This document shows, in pieces, positions 22,895-33,972 of a stretch of DNA of 64,000 bases (position 1 is the stretch's first letter; every line of letters begins with the position of its first letter). The position numbers were made by a program, and so were the translations under genes. The notes under the pieces were generated by a model. That model searched no databases and had not been told where the DNA came from. It saw only the letters and a program-made list of their open reading frames with translations. Source of the stretch: Eustoma russellianum (Eukaryota > Streptophyta > Magnoliopsida > Gentianales > Gentianaceae); NCBI GenBank assembly GCA_036186865.1, contig AP025040.1, positions 14,562,360 to 14,626,359 on the forward strand. Reading direction: 5' to 3'.

Positions 22895-23838
22895 GATCAC
22901 ATCACATCTTCATCCAGTGGTTATGATATTTCTAAATATATTTTGATTGTAACGTGAAAAAGTAATTAACTTTTCAGTTTTGATTTAGTTATAATATTAG
23001 GCTCCTTTGCTGTCCATTTCCTCTTTGTTCTTGTCAATACACCAATGCATTTGTTGTCAACTTTTAAAATAGTAGATACAAACAGTTTATCTATTTATAG
23101 TTAGTGATTTGTCAATAAAATTAAAACAATATCAAGTTAATCCTTTTAGTTTTATTGACAGATAACAATAAGCATGAATTTGCATTGTGAAATTCAATCT
23201 CCAAGTTTCAAATGTATAACCTGCAAGACACTTGACCGACTTCTATGTTGGATGCGTATATTGTGTGACAAATGTTCGTTATTACCTAGGATTTATGCGT
23301 CGATTGTAACATTTTATTAAGAGATCAGCTTATCAATTTCTACCTTACCCAGTTTTATATTTTCGAAATGCTATTTCCCTCTGCTCCAACATGTATCGAC
23401 CCTAACGCCTTTCTTTTTGTCTTTCTCATTACAAGTCATCAGATGACATTCTACTAGAATTCCTTTTTTTTTTCTCTGTGACATGTTTTGGCTACCCTTG
23501 TTCATTTGATGGTCAGCGACAAATTGAAAGCAAAGCATTGAAAGCTCTAAAATTTTCTGTCTCTTACGTTATGTATAATATATGAAATATCGACGTAATT
23601 TTATAGAGTAATTTAGTCTGAATGCTACATGAAATATAAGCCAAATGAAGGCATATGAATAAACCATTTAAGCATTGCACTATGCATCATATCACCTCTG
23701 CTTCTAGTGTCTCTCGTTTTCAGTCGCAAGAAAAGCAAGGAAACTATAGCTGCTTTAGGAAACTACTTTTACTTTTAGTTTAGCATGATCAACCTTGTTA
23801 AAACACGATCATTGCACACGCAAAAAAATCTCAACTAG
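22895..23838. other. Intergenic, includes right copy of the 33-bp repeat
   Basis: No gene recognised. Positions 22908-22940 repeat 16319-16351. The rest is AT-rich and featureless to me. Confidence 0.4.
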
Positions 23839-23843
23839 ATAAG

Positions 23844-24078
23844 TGTAAAAAGAGACAATGAATTGGAAAAACTTTTTTTGTGTATATTCATCCTTTGATA
23901 GTTGTCTATATATAGCCAAATACAAAAGCTTAATTACCTATAATTTCTCCAATCTATGAAAAGATTACGCTAATCAAATATACAATGATACTTACAAGGA
24001 TTTAATTTAGCTAATCAAATATTTAGTCTAGCTAATCAAATATCTCCAAGATATACATAATATTACAATATCTTAACA
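23844..24078 (-). repeat. E4 3' LTR
   Basis: 235 bp reading TGTTAAGATATTG to CTTTTTACA on the minus strand; homologous to 35182-35393. It is preceded by the purine-rich CTTGAGAGAGAG tract (24090-24079). Confidence 0.88.
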
Positions 24079-26113
24079 CTCTCTCTCAAGTTGGAGCGTG
24101 TACATCAAAAACGCCCAACTTGTCTCGTAAGTATTCAAACTGTTGTCGACCGAGAGCTTTTGTGAAGATGTCCACAAGTTGCATGTTGGATGGTATGTAC
24201 ATGAGAAATATAATTCATGTTTGTAGCTTTTCGCGTACAATGTGACAATTAATCTCGATATGTTTAGTACATTCGTGAAATATCGGATTTGCTGCAATAT
24301 GTTACGCCGCTTGATTGTCACAAAACAATGTTGATGGCTTCATCAAGGGAACACGCAAATCTTTGAGAAGATAGCGCAACCAAGTAAGCTCCAAACAAGT
24401 ATTCGCCAGCGCTCGATATTCCGCTTCTGCTGAAGATAACGTTTGTTTGTTTTTTTGACTTTCATGAAATCAACGAATTCTCCAGAAAAATGCAGTAACC
24501 AGATATTGACCTGCAAGTAGTGCGACTCCTTCCCAATCCGAGTCACAAAAGGCTTTCAAAGAGAGATCATTGTTGGAAGGTAGTAATAATCCTTGGTCTG
24601 GGGCGTTCTTAATATATCTTAACACGCGAAGTGCAGCTTGCCGATGTGGATGACGCGGCTCATGCATGAAATCACTCAGAGTGCGAACTAAATATACAAT
24701 GTCGGGCCGAGTGATAGTCAAATAGATGAGACGTCCCACTAAGCGTCTGTACTGAGTAGGGTCCTGTAGCATCTCACCGTTATGAAGTGTTAATTTGGCC
24801 ATTTGTTCCATGGGAAAACTATCGGGTTTAGAGCCAGTAAGACCTGCATCTTACAAAATGTCCATAGCATATTTTCTTTGACACATGAAAATACTGGATT
24901 TAGAACGCGAGAACTCGATGTCCAGAAAATACTTCAGCTTACCGAGGTCTTTGATCATGAATTTCTTAAATAAAGAATCCTCGAGTTTGTTAATTTCTTG
25001 AAGATCATTGCCGGTCAATAAAATATCATCAACATAAAGTAGTACGGCCGTGAATGAAGTGCCATGTGATTTAGTGAATAGGGAGTAATATGCTTTAGAT
25101 TGACTGTAACCTGCTTGTTTAATAGATTGAGAGAAAGTAGAAAACCAGTTGTATGATGCCTGTTTGACACCGTATAATGATTTATTGAGCCGACGTACCA
25201 AGTTCATCCCCTGTCGATGAAAACCAGGTGGCGGAAGCATGTACATGGTTTCGTGAAGAGTACCGTGAAGAAATGCATTTTGAACATCAAGTTGAAAAGC
25301 ATACCAATGACGAGCTGCAGCAAGAGTGAGTAGACAACGCAAAGTAGTAAGTTTAGCAGTAGGAGAGAAATTCTCGGTGTAATCAATACCTACAACCTAT
25401 GTGTAGCCTTTGGCGACTAAGTGAGCTTTGTAACGCTCGATGGACCCGTCAGACTTGCACTTGATTTTATAGACCCAACGACAGCCAATGGGTTTATGAC
25501 CAGAGGGAAGGGGAACCAAGGACCAAGTGTTGTTACGTTCCAATGCAGTAATTTTCTCAGCCATAGCTTGCTGCCATTGGGTGTGTGATGCGGCCTCCTC
25601 ATACATGGCAGGTTCGGAGTCTGCAGTAATAGCGGTAAATTTGGAAAATGAAAGATAGCGAGAGATGGGATACATGGTGCTTTGCGGGGGCTTGGCGGCG
25701 GTACAGATGAATCGACCAAGGATGTCATAGCGTAAAGGTCATACCATGTGGGGGGATGTGTGGGCCGGCTGGAGCGGCGAAGAGGTGGTTGAGGAGGTGG
25801 AGGGAAGATGGGCGCGGTTGTTGTTGCTGGCAGAGATGATAGGGCAGCAGACGGTGGGGTGTCGTTTGTGGGCGACGTGGTTGGCGGAAGGGTGGGTTGG
25901 GAAGGTCAAGGGCAAGGTTGGGTAAGAGAGACGGATCGATGGGGGTCTTAGGAGTGGCAAAGGGAAAACGAGTTTCATGAAAGATAACATCACAACTAAT
26001 AAGGAAGCGATGTGTGTCAAGGTCATATAGTCGCTATCCTTTGTGACCAGTAAAGTATCCCATAAAGACGTGGCGGTGGACACGAGAGGCAAATTTATGT
26101 GTAGGAGTGAGAT
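24079..26113 (-). pseudogene. E4 pol fragment (integrase C-terminus, RT, RNase H), broken
   Basis: In minus orientation it begins with the integrase C-terminal region and a Pro/Ser-rich linker (about 26113-25740). Reverse transcriptase follows (RWVYKIKCKSDGSIERYKAH, QLDVQNAFLHGTL at 25280, YVDDILLTG at about 25037-25011), then RNase H (FCDSDWEGVALLAG, SSAEAEYRALANTCLEL, DIFTKALGR). There are stops near 25396, 24850 and 24480. Protease and the integrase core are absent: the frame is joined directly to the gag zinc region at about 26113-26213. Confidence 0.8.
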
Positions 26114-26212
26114 TGGTTGCGTAGTGTCATCGGAATTGACTGTGAGCGGAGCTGGACGACTATGGCCCCAGGTCTGCGAAGGAGGTTGGCCTCGGTTTGG
26201 AGCAGACTGGCC

Positions 26213-27116
26213 TCAGATCTGAGAGGTCAGCGGGGGTTTGCCGTTTCCCTTAAGACAGCATCGATCCTCAGTATGCCCTCTCTTGATGCAAAAGTTGCAA
26301 TGAAACTTAAGCGTGCGGAATTCGGTGATGGAATGACCTGATCGAATGCAATGTTCGCATACTTTTTCAGTTGAAAATTTATTGAAAACAGGTTTACCGG
26401 AGGTTGCAGGAATGACGGAGAAAGTGTCCTGCGATTCAGTGGCCATACTACGTTGAGTTTCTTCTTGGATGACGAGCGAGTGAGCTTGTCGTACATTGGG
26501 CAAGGGAGACATCATAAGGATATTAGAACGAACCGTTTTGAATGGTCATTCAAGCCCATAAGAAACTGCATGAGACAGTCTTCTTCTCTTTGATCAGTGT
26601 GCTCCTTATTATTACAAGACACATACGTATGGTATATGTCAAGATCGGCCCAAAGACTTTTGAGTTTGGTGTAGTAAGCAGCGACCGTCATATTGTTCTG
26701 AGCCATTGTAGCAATCGACCTTTGTATTTGAAAAATAGCAGGAGCATTCTTCTGAGACAATTGATCACGTAAATCTTCCCAGACTTGTTGAGCGGTTGTG
26801 TTGTGAATCACTCCTTCTACAATGTCGGGTTTGACCGAATTTGTAAGCCATGAAAGAATCATGCTATTACATTGATTCCACATGGTGAAATGAGGGTCAG
26901 TTGTTGGCGGTAGGCGGATGGTGCCGTCAACGAACCCGAGTTTATTTTTTTGATAGTAAGCGCATGAATCATAGCCTTGCACCATGATTGGTAATTTACG
27001 CCGTTTAATTTAACTGGAACTAGCATGTGTCCCGATTGGTCGGAGTGGTGAACGAAGTATGGATTGGATGAGTCTATAGTTATGGTTGATTGGGATGTGG
27101 CTTCTTGAAAACTCAT
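26213..27116 (-). pseudogene. E4 gag, broken
   Basis: ATG at 27116 (MSFQEATSQSTITIDSSNPY). The capsid-like part includes LNGVNYQSWCKAMIHAL, WLTNSVKPDIVEGV, WEDLRDQLSQKN and YTKLKSLWADLD. Two zinc knuckles follow: CEHCIRSGH (last Cys replaced by Phe) and the complete CNFCIKRGHTEDRC. Frameshifts occur near 26985-26930 and 26515. It would form the particle core. The 3' end runs into the internal deletion that removes the protease. Confidence 0.78.
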
Positions 27117-27363
27117 TGTGATTGGAAACGTGTGGTATAATGGAAGATTGAAACAGAAGAGATTTGGAGACTAAGAATTTGGTGGGATTGTCTGTATTGG
27201 CTAGGAAGCAAATAGGTTTGCAGACATGTAAAGGTCTTGAAGATTGTGCTGGCAATATTGAAGATTGTTCTGCTGGCAATGACAATTTTTGAATTTTGCC
27301 ATCGTGGTGATGAGGCGGCAGAGAGAGGGAATCCTCCCCTTTTTATTTCTAGATCATAAACAC

Positions 27364-27376
27364 TGGTTTGATACCA
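27364..27376 (-). promoter_or_regulatory. E4 primer-binding site (left copy)
   Basis: On the minus strand TGGTATCAAACCA directly follows the LTR end CTTTTACA; an iMet-type site with substitutions. The right-hand copy (35181-35169) reads TGGTACCAGGCC-like and is more decayed. Confidence 0.75.
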
Positions 27377-27447
27377 TGTAAAAGAGACAATAAATTGGAA
27401 AAACTTTTTTGTGTATATTCATCTTTTGATAGTTGTTTATATATAGC
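27377..27447 (-). repeat. E4 internal partial LTR
   Basis: Equivalent to 35182-35252 of the outer LTR, cut off at TTTATATATAGC by the E5 terminus. Confidence 0.8.
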
Positions 27448-28431
27448 TGATGAAGCCGGATCTTCACCAGGTGGATCAGAAATGATCTTTTTAGTATGTC
27501 GTTAGCTCTCCATTTGGGTCCGTTAATGGAACCTGAGAAGAAAAGGAGACGTCAGAGGCCCAGGGGCACTGTCCTGGGAAAACCCTCCGACGCTCAAGTC
27601 AGTTATGAGTATTTTAAGATGCAGTTTATGCTGAAATAAAGGTTAAGAATAAATCTATCTCAAGTTCTCAATGAGAATATGGCTGTGTCAATGTGGCCTG
27701 AGATGCCAATCTGGAGATCTCTCACCGAGAGTTAAAAGGTTGGAGAAAATAGAGTTCTTTTCTTAGAGAAAAGACTCCGAAAGTTCAGTTATGCTCCTCT
27801 TTTTCGTTTGTCTTCAAGGGTCTTTTCTGCACAAAGTTGATAAGATCAGTCCCTCTGCCCGATTATAAGACTATTGCGTGTGTCAAAAGGCTATTTTGTC
27901 TGCCGTAAGTATGCAGTGTGACGGGACAGATGTCTGCAAATGCGGCTGTGTCATTAGCTGAGCCTATGACATGTAGGCGGCTAGCAATAATGACTCTCTA
28001 CTCAACTCAGCGATGCTTGACACCTGGAAAGCATTTGCAGAATTGTCTTGGTGGGTCCCAGACGACAGTTGATAAATATCTTATCTGAACTAGCCAAGTT
28101 GTTTAGGGACCAAAACCCTTATGGGACTGAAGCCGAGGCTAGGGCTTGGGGCAATCAGAAAGCTGAGGCCGAGACTGTTCCGAGGCTGAGTAGAACCTAA
28201 TTCCTTGTGTAGTTATGCATTGCTGATCTGATATCTGAATATAGCTGAAGCTGACCAGAAGTGGTTGCCTTAGTTACTTTAGATGACCTGCCTCAAGTGT
28301 TGATGATGGAGGCCGAGGCTGGTATCCTCTGGTCGAGAATGACTAGTCAAGTAGCTGAGCCTGAACTACGTTGACTGTTTGACTGACTGGAAATTTTTTT
28401 CTTATCTGAGCAGGTGAATTTTGTCTCATCA
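27448..28431 (-). repeat. E5 3' LTR
   Basis: 984 bp, TGATGAGACAAAATTC to GGCTTCATCA on the minus strand, with inverted TGATGA/TCATCA ends. It is preceded by the purine tract CTGAGGGCAAAG. It lacks about 54 bp present in the other LTR near 34800-34853. Confidence 0.85.
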
Positions 28432-28663
28432 CTTTGCCCTCAGATTAGTCTGGTCGAGCTGAGTAGGAAAGGCATGCTAATCGATTCATAGCTTTTAATG
28501 TGATGTCCTATCAAGTAGTGACGTGTCTGCCTTTGGTTAGGCCGTACTATGCATTTACTGTTTGCGTAGATTGCGAAGCGTCATTTATGCACCTTTTTAT
28601 TTCCGGCGGTTGAAGGTATCGAGGACGAGACCCTAGAGGCACCTTTTGGGATGTTTGAGCTGG

Positions 28664-28676
28664 GGCTATAAATAGA
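28664..28676 (+). promoter_or_regulatory. TATA box of the E5 antisense gene
   Basis: GGCTATAAATAGAG in the internal region outside the LTR, about 190 bases before the antisense start codon, followed by a pyrimidine-rich leader (CTTCTTCC, TTCTCC). This suggests transcription independent of the LTR. Confidence 0.6.
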
Positions 28677-28857
28677 GATTGCAATACATAGATTTATTTC
28701 TTCTTCCTGCTGTCGTCCTTCTCCTTTTTCCCTCTTATTCTCTTCTTCTCCGGCGGTTTATTTATCTCTCTATCGGCCATCTTCTTCCTCCGGCAGTTTT
28801 CTGTGCCTCTTTCCTCAATTAGCATTTTTACTCTGTAAGTCTTCTTCTTCTTGTGCA

Positions 28858-31170
28858 ATGGCTTCTTCTCATGATTCTCAGAATATTTCTAAAGGCGCAT
28901 CTTACGCCAGCGGTGGTGGAGAAAACCCTAATTCTCCATCTTCGTCTGGTAGGACGGTCTCCAGCGTGGTGTCCAGTCCATCAAGGCCATCACCATAGTT
29001 GATTCGTCGCCGGAGCGAACGGAGGTTGCTCCTGCTTCGGCGGCTGTAAATCCCCCGACTCTGCAAAGGGCCCCATCTCTGTATACGGGGGTAATTAATA
29101 GAGGTGTGCTTTCCTCTCATGTCCAAGAGTCTTTTTGTACTTTGTCCGAGTCCGAGCTGAACCAGATATGTAAGAGGTATAAATTTGACCTAGATCGGTT
29201 CAGTCCTCTTTTGCCTCTGCCTGATCAGACAGCTTATGATCCCCCAAAGGATTATGAGGCTGTCTATGAAGAGTATTTCAAATTGGGGTTCAATCTTCCT
29301 GTTCCTGAACCCCTTGTTCGTATCCTTCGTTCATACAATCTCAGACTTCCTCATAAAAACCAAATGGTCTGAAGATCATTCTCTGCTATTTTCTTTTTCT
29401 TAGAATAATTGAGTCTCCGTTCCATCTTAGTGTATTTAGGGGTCTGTTTTCTTGTAGAGTCTCGGATAGCTGGTATTATTTTAGTAAACAAGCTCCCACC
29501 GGCGAGTTCAATTTTGCCATCAAAATCCCTACCTTTACAAAAAACTGGAAAGGTCGATTTTTCTATATCAAGAAAGATGAGTTGCCGAAATGGAAAGTCT
29601 GGAAATCCGGCAAGGCAGACAATCTGAAGCCGAGCGCAGAGCATTGCAATGAAGCGGCCAGACTTCAGAATATGCCTGTTGGAAAAAGGTGGACTCAACC
29701 ATTTTGGAGGCAGCTGACCTGGGCCATTTGGATTTGGGTCAGAACTTTCGACCACTTACTCCAGATAGCCTAACAATAGTCAGAGGTTGATCTCTGTTTG
29801 CCTTAATTTTTGTGTTTATCTAACTTCAGTTGATAACTGTCATGTTCCTTATGCAGGCTCAATGGCTTCTGGTAGCAATAATTATGCTGATCGGATGGCC
29901 GAGTTGGCAGCCCAAAAAAGAGCTCGCCAATCCAGACGAGAGTTTGTAGCTGCTTCTGCTGGGATGGCCTCTGCCTCGGCCATGCCCCCAGCTGTTCCTA
30001 GGGCTGAGCCGATTCAGGATGAGCCTGAGCCAGATACTTAAATTTCCTGACTTTTCATCTTTTGTTGTGCTAAGATTTGACATTAACTTGTACTATGATG
30101 CATTTTTGCAGCTTTGCCAATTGTAGAGATACGAGATGAAGAGGCTGAGACCAATCCTCAAGTTCGGGCCTCTACTGAATCCGAGCCATCGAGAGAAGTT
30201 GGTGAGGGCTCAAGCCTTCATCAAAGAAAGAGGCATCGGGGTGAAGGCTCGTCCGGGGGCCAAATGCAGGCCCTTCCAGGCCTTCTGAGGTGACCCTGCC
30301 TCAGCCATCTGAGGTGCCGATACTGACCCTTGGCAGTTTTTCTGATCAAGACTCTGCTGCGGACTCAACCACAGCCAGACGATTAAACAAGGTGACGGTT
30401 CTGCCTTTGGACCGACGGAGGTTTGAGGCCGCTTCATGGGAAAATCTGAGTGAAGCTTTTCAGTCTAACGTGGCCTTGGTAAGTAATTTTTCTTTGTGTT
30501 GTAGTTTAAGAAATGTTTGAACTTTCTAACTGTCTTGATGGGCAGATCCGAGCACAATAGTTGGAGATCCACGCTCAGGGAGAAAAATTCAATGAAGCTC
30601 TCAAGGTCAAAAACAAAGAGCTCGAAGAAGCCAAACAGCTCATGGCCGAGCAGGCCAGGGAGAATACTGCCCTGAAGGTAGAAGTTTCCACTCTCCGCCA
30701 AGGGAAGGAAGAAGCTGAGGCCAAGTGGGCTATTTCCAATTCCAAAGTGGATGAGTTGGAAGATAAAGTGGCCACCCTGGAGATTTCTTCAACTCAAGCT
30801 CTGTCTGAGGCCGACTCCTTAAAGAAAGACAAGGCTGCTCTGCTGCACCAGAAGGAAGCTCTGGAAGAACATCTAGCCCGTCTGCCCCAGCAATTGGCCG
30901 AAGCTGAAGCCAAAGCAGTTGCGAAGTTCAGAAGATCTCAGCTGTTTGAAGAGAATATGATGCTGTTGCAGAGCACAACTATGCAGATAGGCCAAACGAA
31001 AGGCAATTGATATCTGCTCAGAAGTCTGCCCCCAACTGAATAAGGAAGATCACCGGCTGACTGATCTTTATAGTTTGACTACTATTCAAGAGTTCAATTC
31101 TCAATTTGAGCAGTTTTTGAATGGAGCTGATTTGAGGGAAGCCGAGGATCAGACTTAGGACTTTTTGTAA
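28858..31170 (+). pseudogene. E5 antisense gene (aORF), Transposase_28-like plus coiled coil, intron-containing and damaged
   Basis: Starts MASSHDSQNISKGASYASGG near 28858; a frame change follows near 28997. The core (29106-29371 and about 29405-29650) reads FCTLSESELNQICKRYKFD, YFKLGFNLPVPEP and, after an intron-like break, FNFAIKIPTFTKNWKGRFFY, matching my memory of the putative gypsy-type Transposase_28 family of plant aORFs. Intron borders are visible: acceptor TTATGCAG at 29853, and GTAAGT (30480) to GGGCAG (30545). The last part (30555-31010) is a long Glu/Lys/Ala coiled coil starting EIHAQGEKFNEALKVKNKEL, with one stop at its head. The tail near 31140-31260 is AT-rich and could hold a poly(A) site. 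Role of such proteins is unknown. Confidence 0.6.
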
Positions 31171-31919
31171 TAGAGCTGAGCAGATATTTTTTGTACTTTG
31201 TACCTTGTACTGGAAATTCTTCTCAATGAAAAATTTCTTAACATTTTGCAATTGTATCTTTTCATTCTATTCTGCTCTTTTGTTTCAGAATTTCTGCTAA
31301 GTTAATTTTCAAACTTGTTGTTGCCGAGATTCAATGTCAGCCTTGCACTTAGCAAACTTATAACTTTGTAGTCAGTTTAAATAAAAATAAATTAAGTCTG
31401 CAAGCTTTATAATTAGAATAAACCTGTTATTCTGCTGAGCCGAGCCGAGAATTAGCTAAGAATAAGGTCTGCCGGAGCATTGAGTTGAGCTAGTAGACTT
31501 GAACCGATTTTGCCGAGATCCATGCTGAATGATGCTTCGAAATATTTACTTAGAATTATTCTAAGTTTTCAATCACCAACTTTCTTGTAGTGGTATCCCG
31601 CTCTGCCTAGCTATTCTAGACGGTAAAGCAATCTGGCAGAGCTAAGCGTCATGTTCAGCCAAGGCGAATTTACTTAGCTTTAGACATATAGTCATATGTA
31701 TTGAGCTCGACAAGACGGGACTTATTGAGCACTTAAAACTTTTGTTGACGGAGCTGATTATCCTTTATAAGGCCGAACTGAGAACCAGGATTTGTTTTGC
31801 CGAAGTGGACCTCTTGGAGTTGTAAGGCATTTCATAGAACTGACTTCGTAAGTCATTGAGCTTAGGAGACCACTTGGGTCATTTGAGCCGATGTGACCTC
31901 TTGGGTTATTTTGAGCCGA
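31171..31919. other. E5 interior, no gene recognised
   Basis: Non-coding sequence between the antisense gene and the tandem array; short GCCGAG words recur. Nothing else recognised. Confidence 0.4.
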
Positions 31920-32530
31920 GGCGTGAAACTTGTCACGTACAGTGTTCCCTTAAAACCATTAGGCCGAGAACAGAGATGACCACCCAGGCCATTATTTAGA
32001 CGTGCGAAACTTGTCGCATTTTTGCCGAGATGTGAAACCTGTCACATTCGGAGTTCCCTTAAAACCATAAGGCCAAGAACAGAGATGACCACCTGGGCCA
32101 TTATTTAGAAGTGCAAAACCTGTCACATTTTTACCGAGATGTGAAACTTATCACATTCGGAGTTCCCTTAAAACCATAAGGTAAAGAACAGAGATGACCA
32201 CCTGGACCATTATTTAGAAGTGCGAAACCTGTCGCATTTTTGCCGAAATGTAAAACCTGTCACACTCGAAGTTCTCTTAAAACCAATAGACAGAGAATGA
32301 GGGTGGCCACATGGACCACCTTTTTAAGAGTGCGAAACCTGTCGCATTTTTGCCGAGATGCGAAACCTATCACATTCGGAGTTCTCTTAAACCCATAAGT
32401 CAGAGAACAGATTTGACCACCTGGGCCATTATTTAGAAGTGCGAAACCTGTCACATTTTTGCTGAGATGTGAAACCTGTCATATCCGGAGTTCTCTTAAA
32501 ACCATAAGACAGAGAACAGAGATTTGAGCC
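31920..32530. repeat. 109-bp tandem repeat array in E5
   Basis: Six phases of one unit, marked by GTTCYCTTAAAACC at 31944, 32053, 32162, 32271, 32381 and 32490, i.e. spacing 109, 109, 109, 110 and 109. Each unit also carries GCGAAACCTGTCGCATTT-type words. It sits where pol should be, between gag and the antisense gene. Tandem arrays near the 3' end of pol are known in Tat elements and can seed satellites. Confidence 0.88.
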
Positions 32531-33013
32531 CCCAACATGGGAGAGCGTTCTGTCAAAACCTGGATGCCAGAATTAGCCGGGCTGAGCCGGGCAAACGTAT
32601 GAATAAAGATTAATCCTCATAAGACCGAGCTGACCTGGACCAGAGATTTGAATAGAATAACTGGGGAATATATTTGTCTCGTTAATCAGTATAGAGCTCT
32701 TCATCTTCCATAAATAGATAAGTCTTCTGGGCAAATTGACTGTCGAACAAAAGAAGGTGCCGGGCTGAGCCGGTTGATAAACTTGAATAAGATATGATGG
32801 GGACTTCAAGTCCCATTTGTCGAGAAAAGCCCTGCTTAATGTCTGGACAACTTTTTTTGCAATGTCAAATTCAAAATAAACATTGAAAGACAAACATATT
32901 TAAAGTACGTATTTGTACATGACAATTTCGGATACCCACAGGGAAGGTGGAGTAGGGTCCTTTGCAGGCTTCTGCCTTTAGGCTAGCCGTATTTGCTCAA
33001 AAACCCGCAGTCT
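32531..33013. other. E5 interior between tandem array and gag, no gene recognised
   Basis: Non-coding; GCCGGGCTGAGCCGG occurs near 32578 and a similar word near 32760. This is the likely scar of the missing pol. Confidence 0.4.
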
Positions 33014-33876
33014 CTACCCTGCTGAATCTAAATCCTCGTCTTTTGGTGACCTGTGCTGACGTCCAGGTCGGCGACTTTCATCAAGAGTAGGTCGGACAAA
33101 GTCCAGCCTATTGTGCAGCCTCGACCTCGGATTGTAAAGCCGTTGTAAGTGGCCGAGCTCGATAAGACGTTCAATCTCTTGGGTGAGATGCCTGCAGTCC
33201 TCTGTATCATGCCCGGTATCATGATGGTAGAGGCAATACAGTTGAGGATCCCTTTTGTGAATAGGTCCTGCTAATGGCTGAGGATCTCTTGTTAGATTTT
33301 CCCTCCTCATGTAGGAAAGAACACGAGCCTTGGAGGCCAGCAGAGATGTTCTTTTTTTGCCTCGGCCTCCCAACCGAATTTTGGCTGAGCGCCTTTCTTG
33401 TGGTTGTGCTCTGCCCTTATTGTCAACTTCTCTGCCATGCCTAAGTGGCAATAGCGCTTTTCGTGCGCGTTTCAGATAATAGTCCATAGCCTTTAACGGC
33501 TCGGATGTAAAGTGCTGGCGGCTAGACCGCTGTCCTGAGCGTCTAGCCTCGGCCATGAATCCACTTTGAAGATCAGGATAATATTCGGGCCGATTTGGAG
33601 AGTACTCTATAAGTTTTCTTTGCGGAGGAGAATCACTAGGACGAAGCCCAATGGGTCCCGCAGCGGGAGCTTTTCCCTTCATTTCCTTCACCACCGCCTA
33701 GGATTCTATGCCACATAGCGAATGGCTCATAAGTGTTCCTCATAGGTGAAGGCAGCAGCGGGGGTTGAAGATTCTGCAGGTTCCGGAGAATCCTGTTCCG
33801 GTTGTAGTTGAGGAGATCTTCGATGTCTCCTGGGGGTCATAGGTCGCTTGGACCCATTTCCATCTTTTTTATCCAT
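33014..33876 (-). pseudogene. E5 gag fragment (Tat type), broken
   Basis: A plausible start is the ATG at 33876-33874 (MDKKDGNGSKRPMTPRRHRR), interrupted by stops near 33740-33700, after which 226 codons are open (33694-33014). The C-terminal part contains the Tat-type CHHC box: YCLYHHDTGHDTEDCRHLTQ, then EIERLIELGHLQ. Its N-terminal capsid half is largely missing, so it cannot make a normal capsid. Confidence 0.75.
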
Positions 33877-33954
33877 CCTCCTTTCGATGGATTTGTAGGT
33901 TGGCTGCCTAAAAGGCCTTTCAAAGGCTTTTTTTAAGGAATACGAAGGTTAGGC

Positions 33955-33972
33955 CTTCCTCCTAGCGCCAAA
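33955..33972 (-). promoter_or_regulatory. E5 primer-binding site
   Basis: TTTGGCGCTAGGAGGAAG follows the 5' LTR on the minus strand. TGGCGCTA-type sites are usual in Tat elements and are generally attributed to an arginine tRNA; that attribution is from memory. Confidence 0.6.

Noticed and set aside
29106..29371. A cut-and-paste transposase gene of a DNA transposon
   Set aside because: The Transposase_28 name is historical; the frame lies antisense inside a Tat LTR element with no TIRs.
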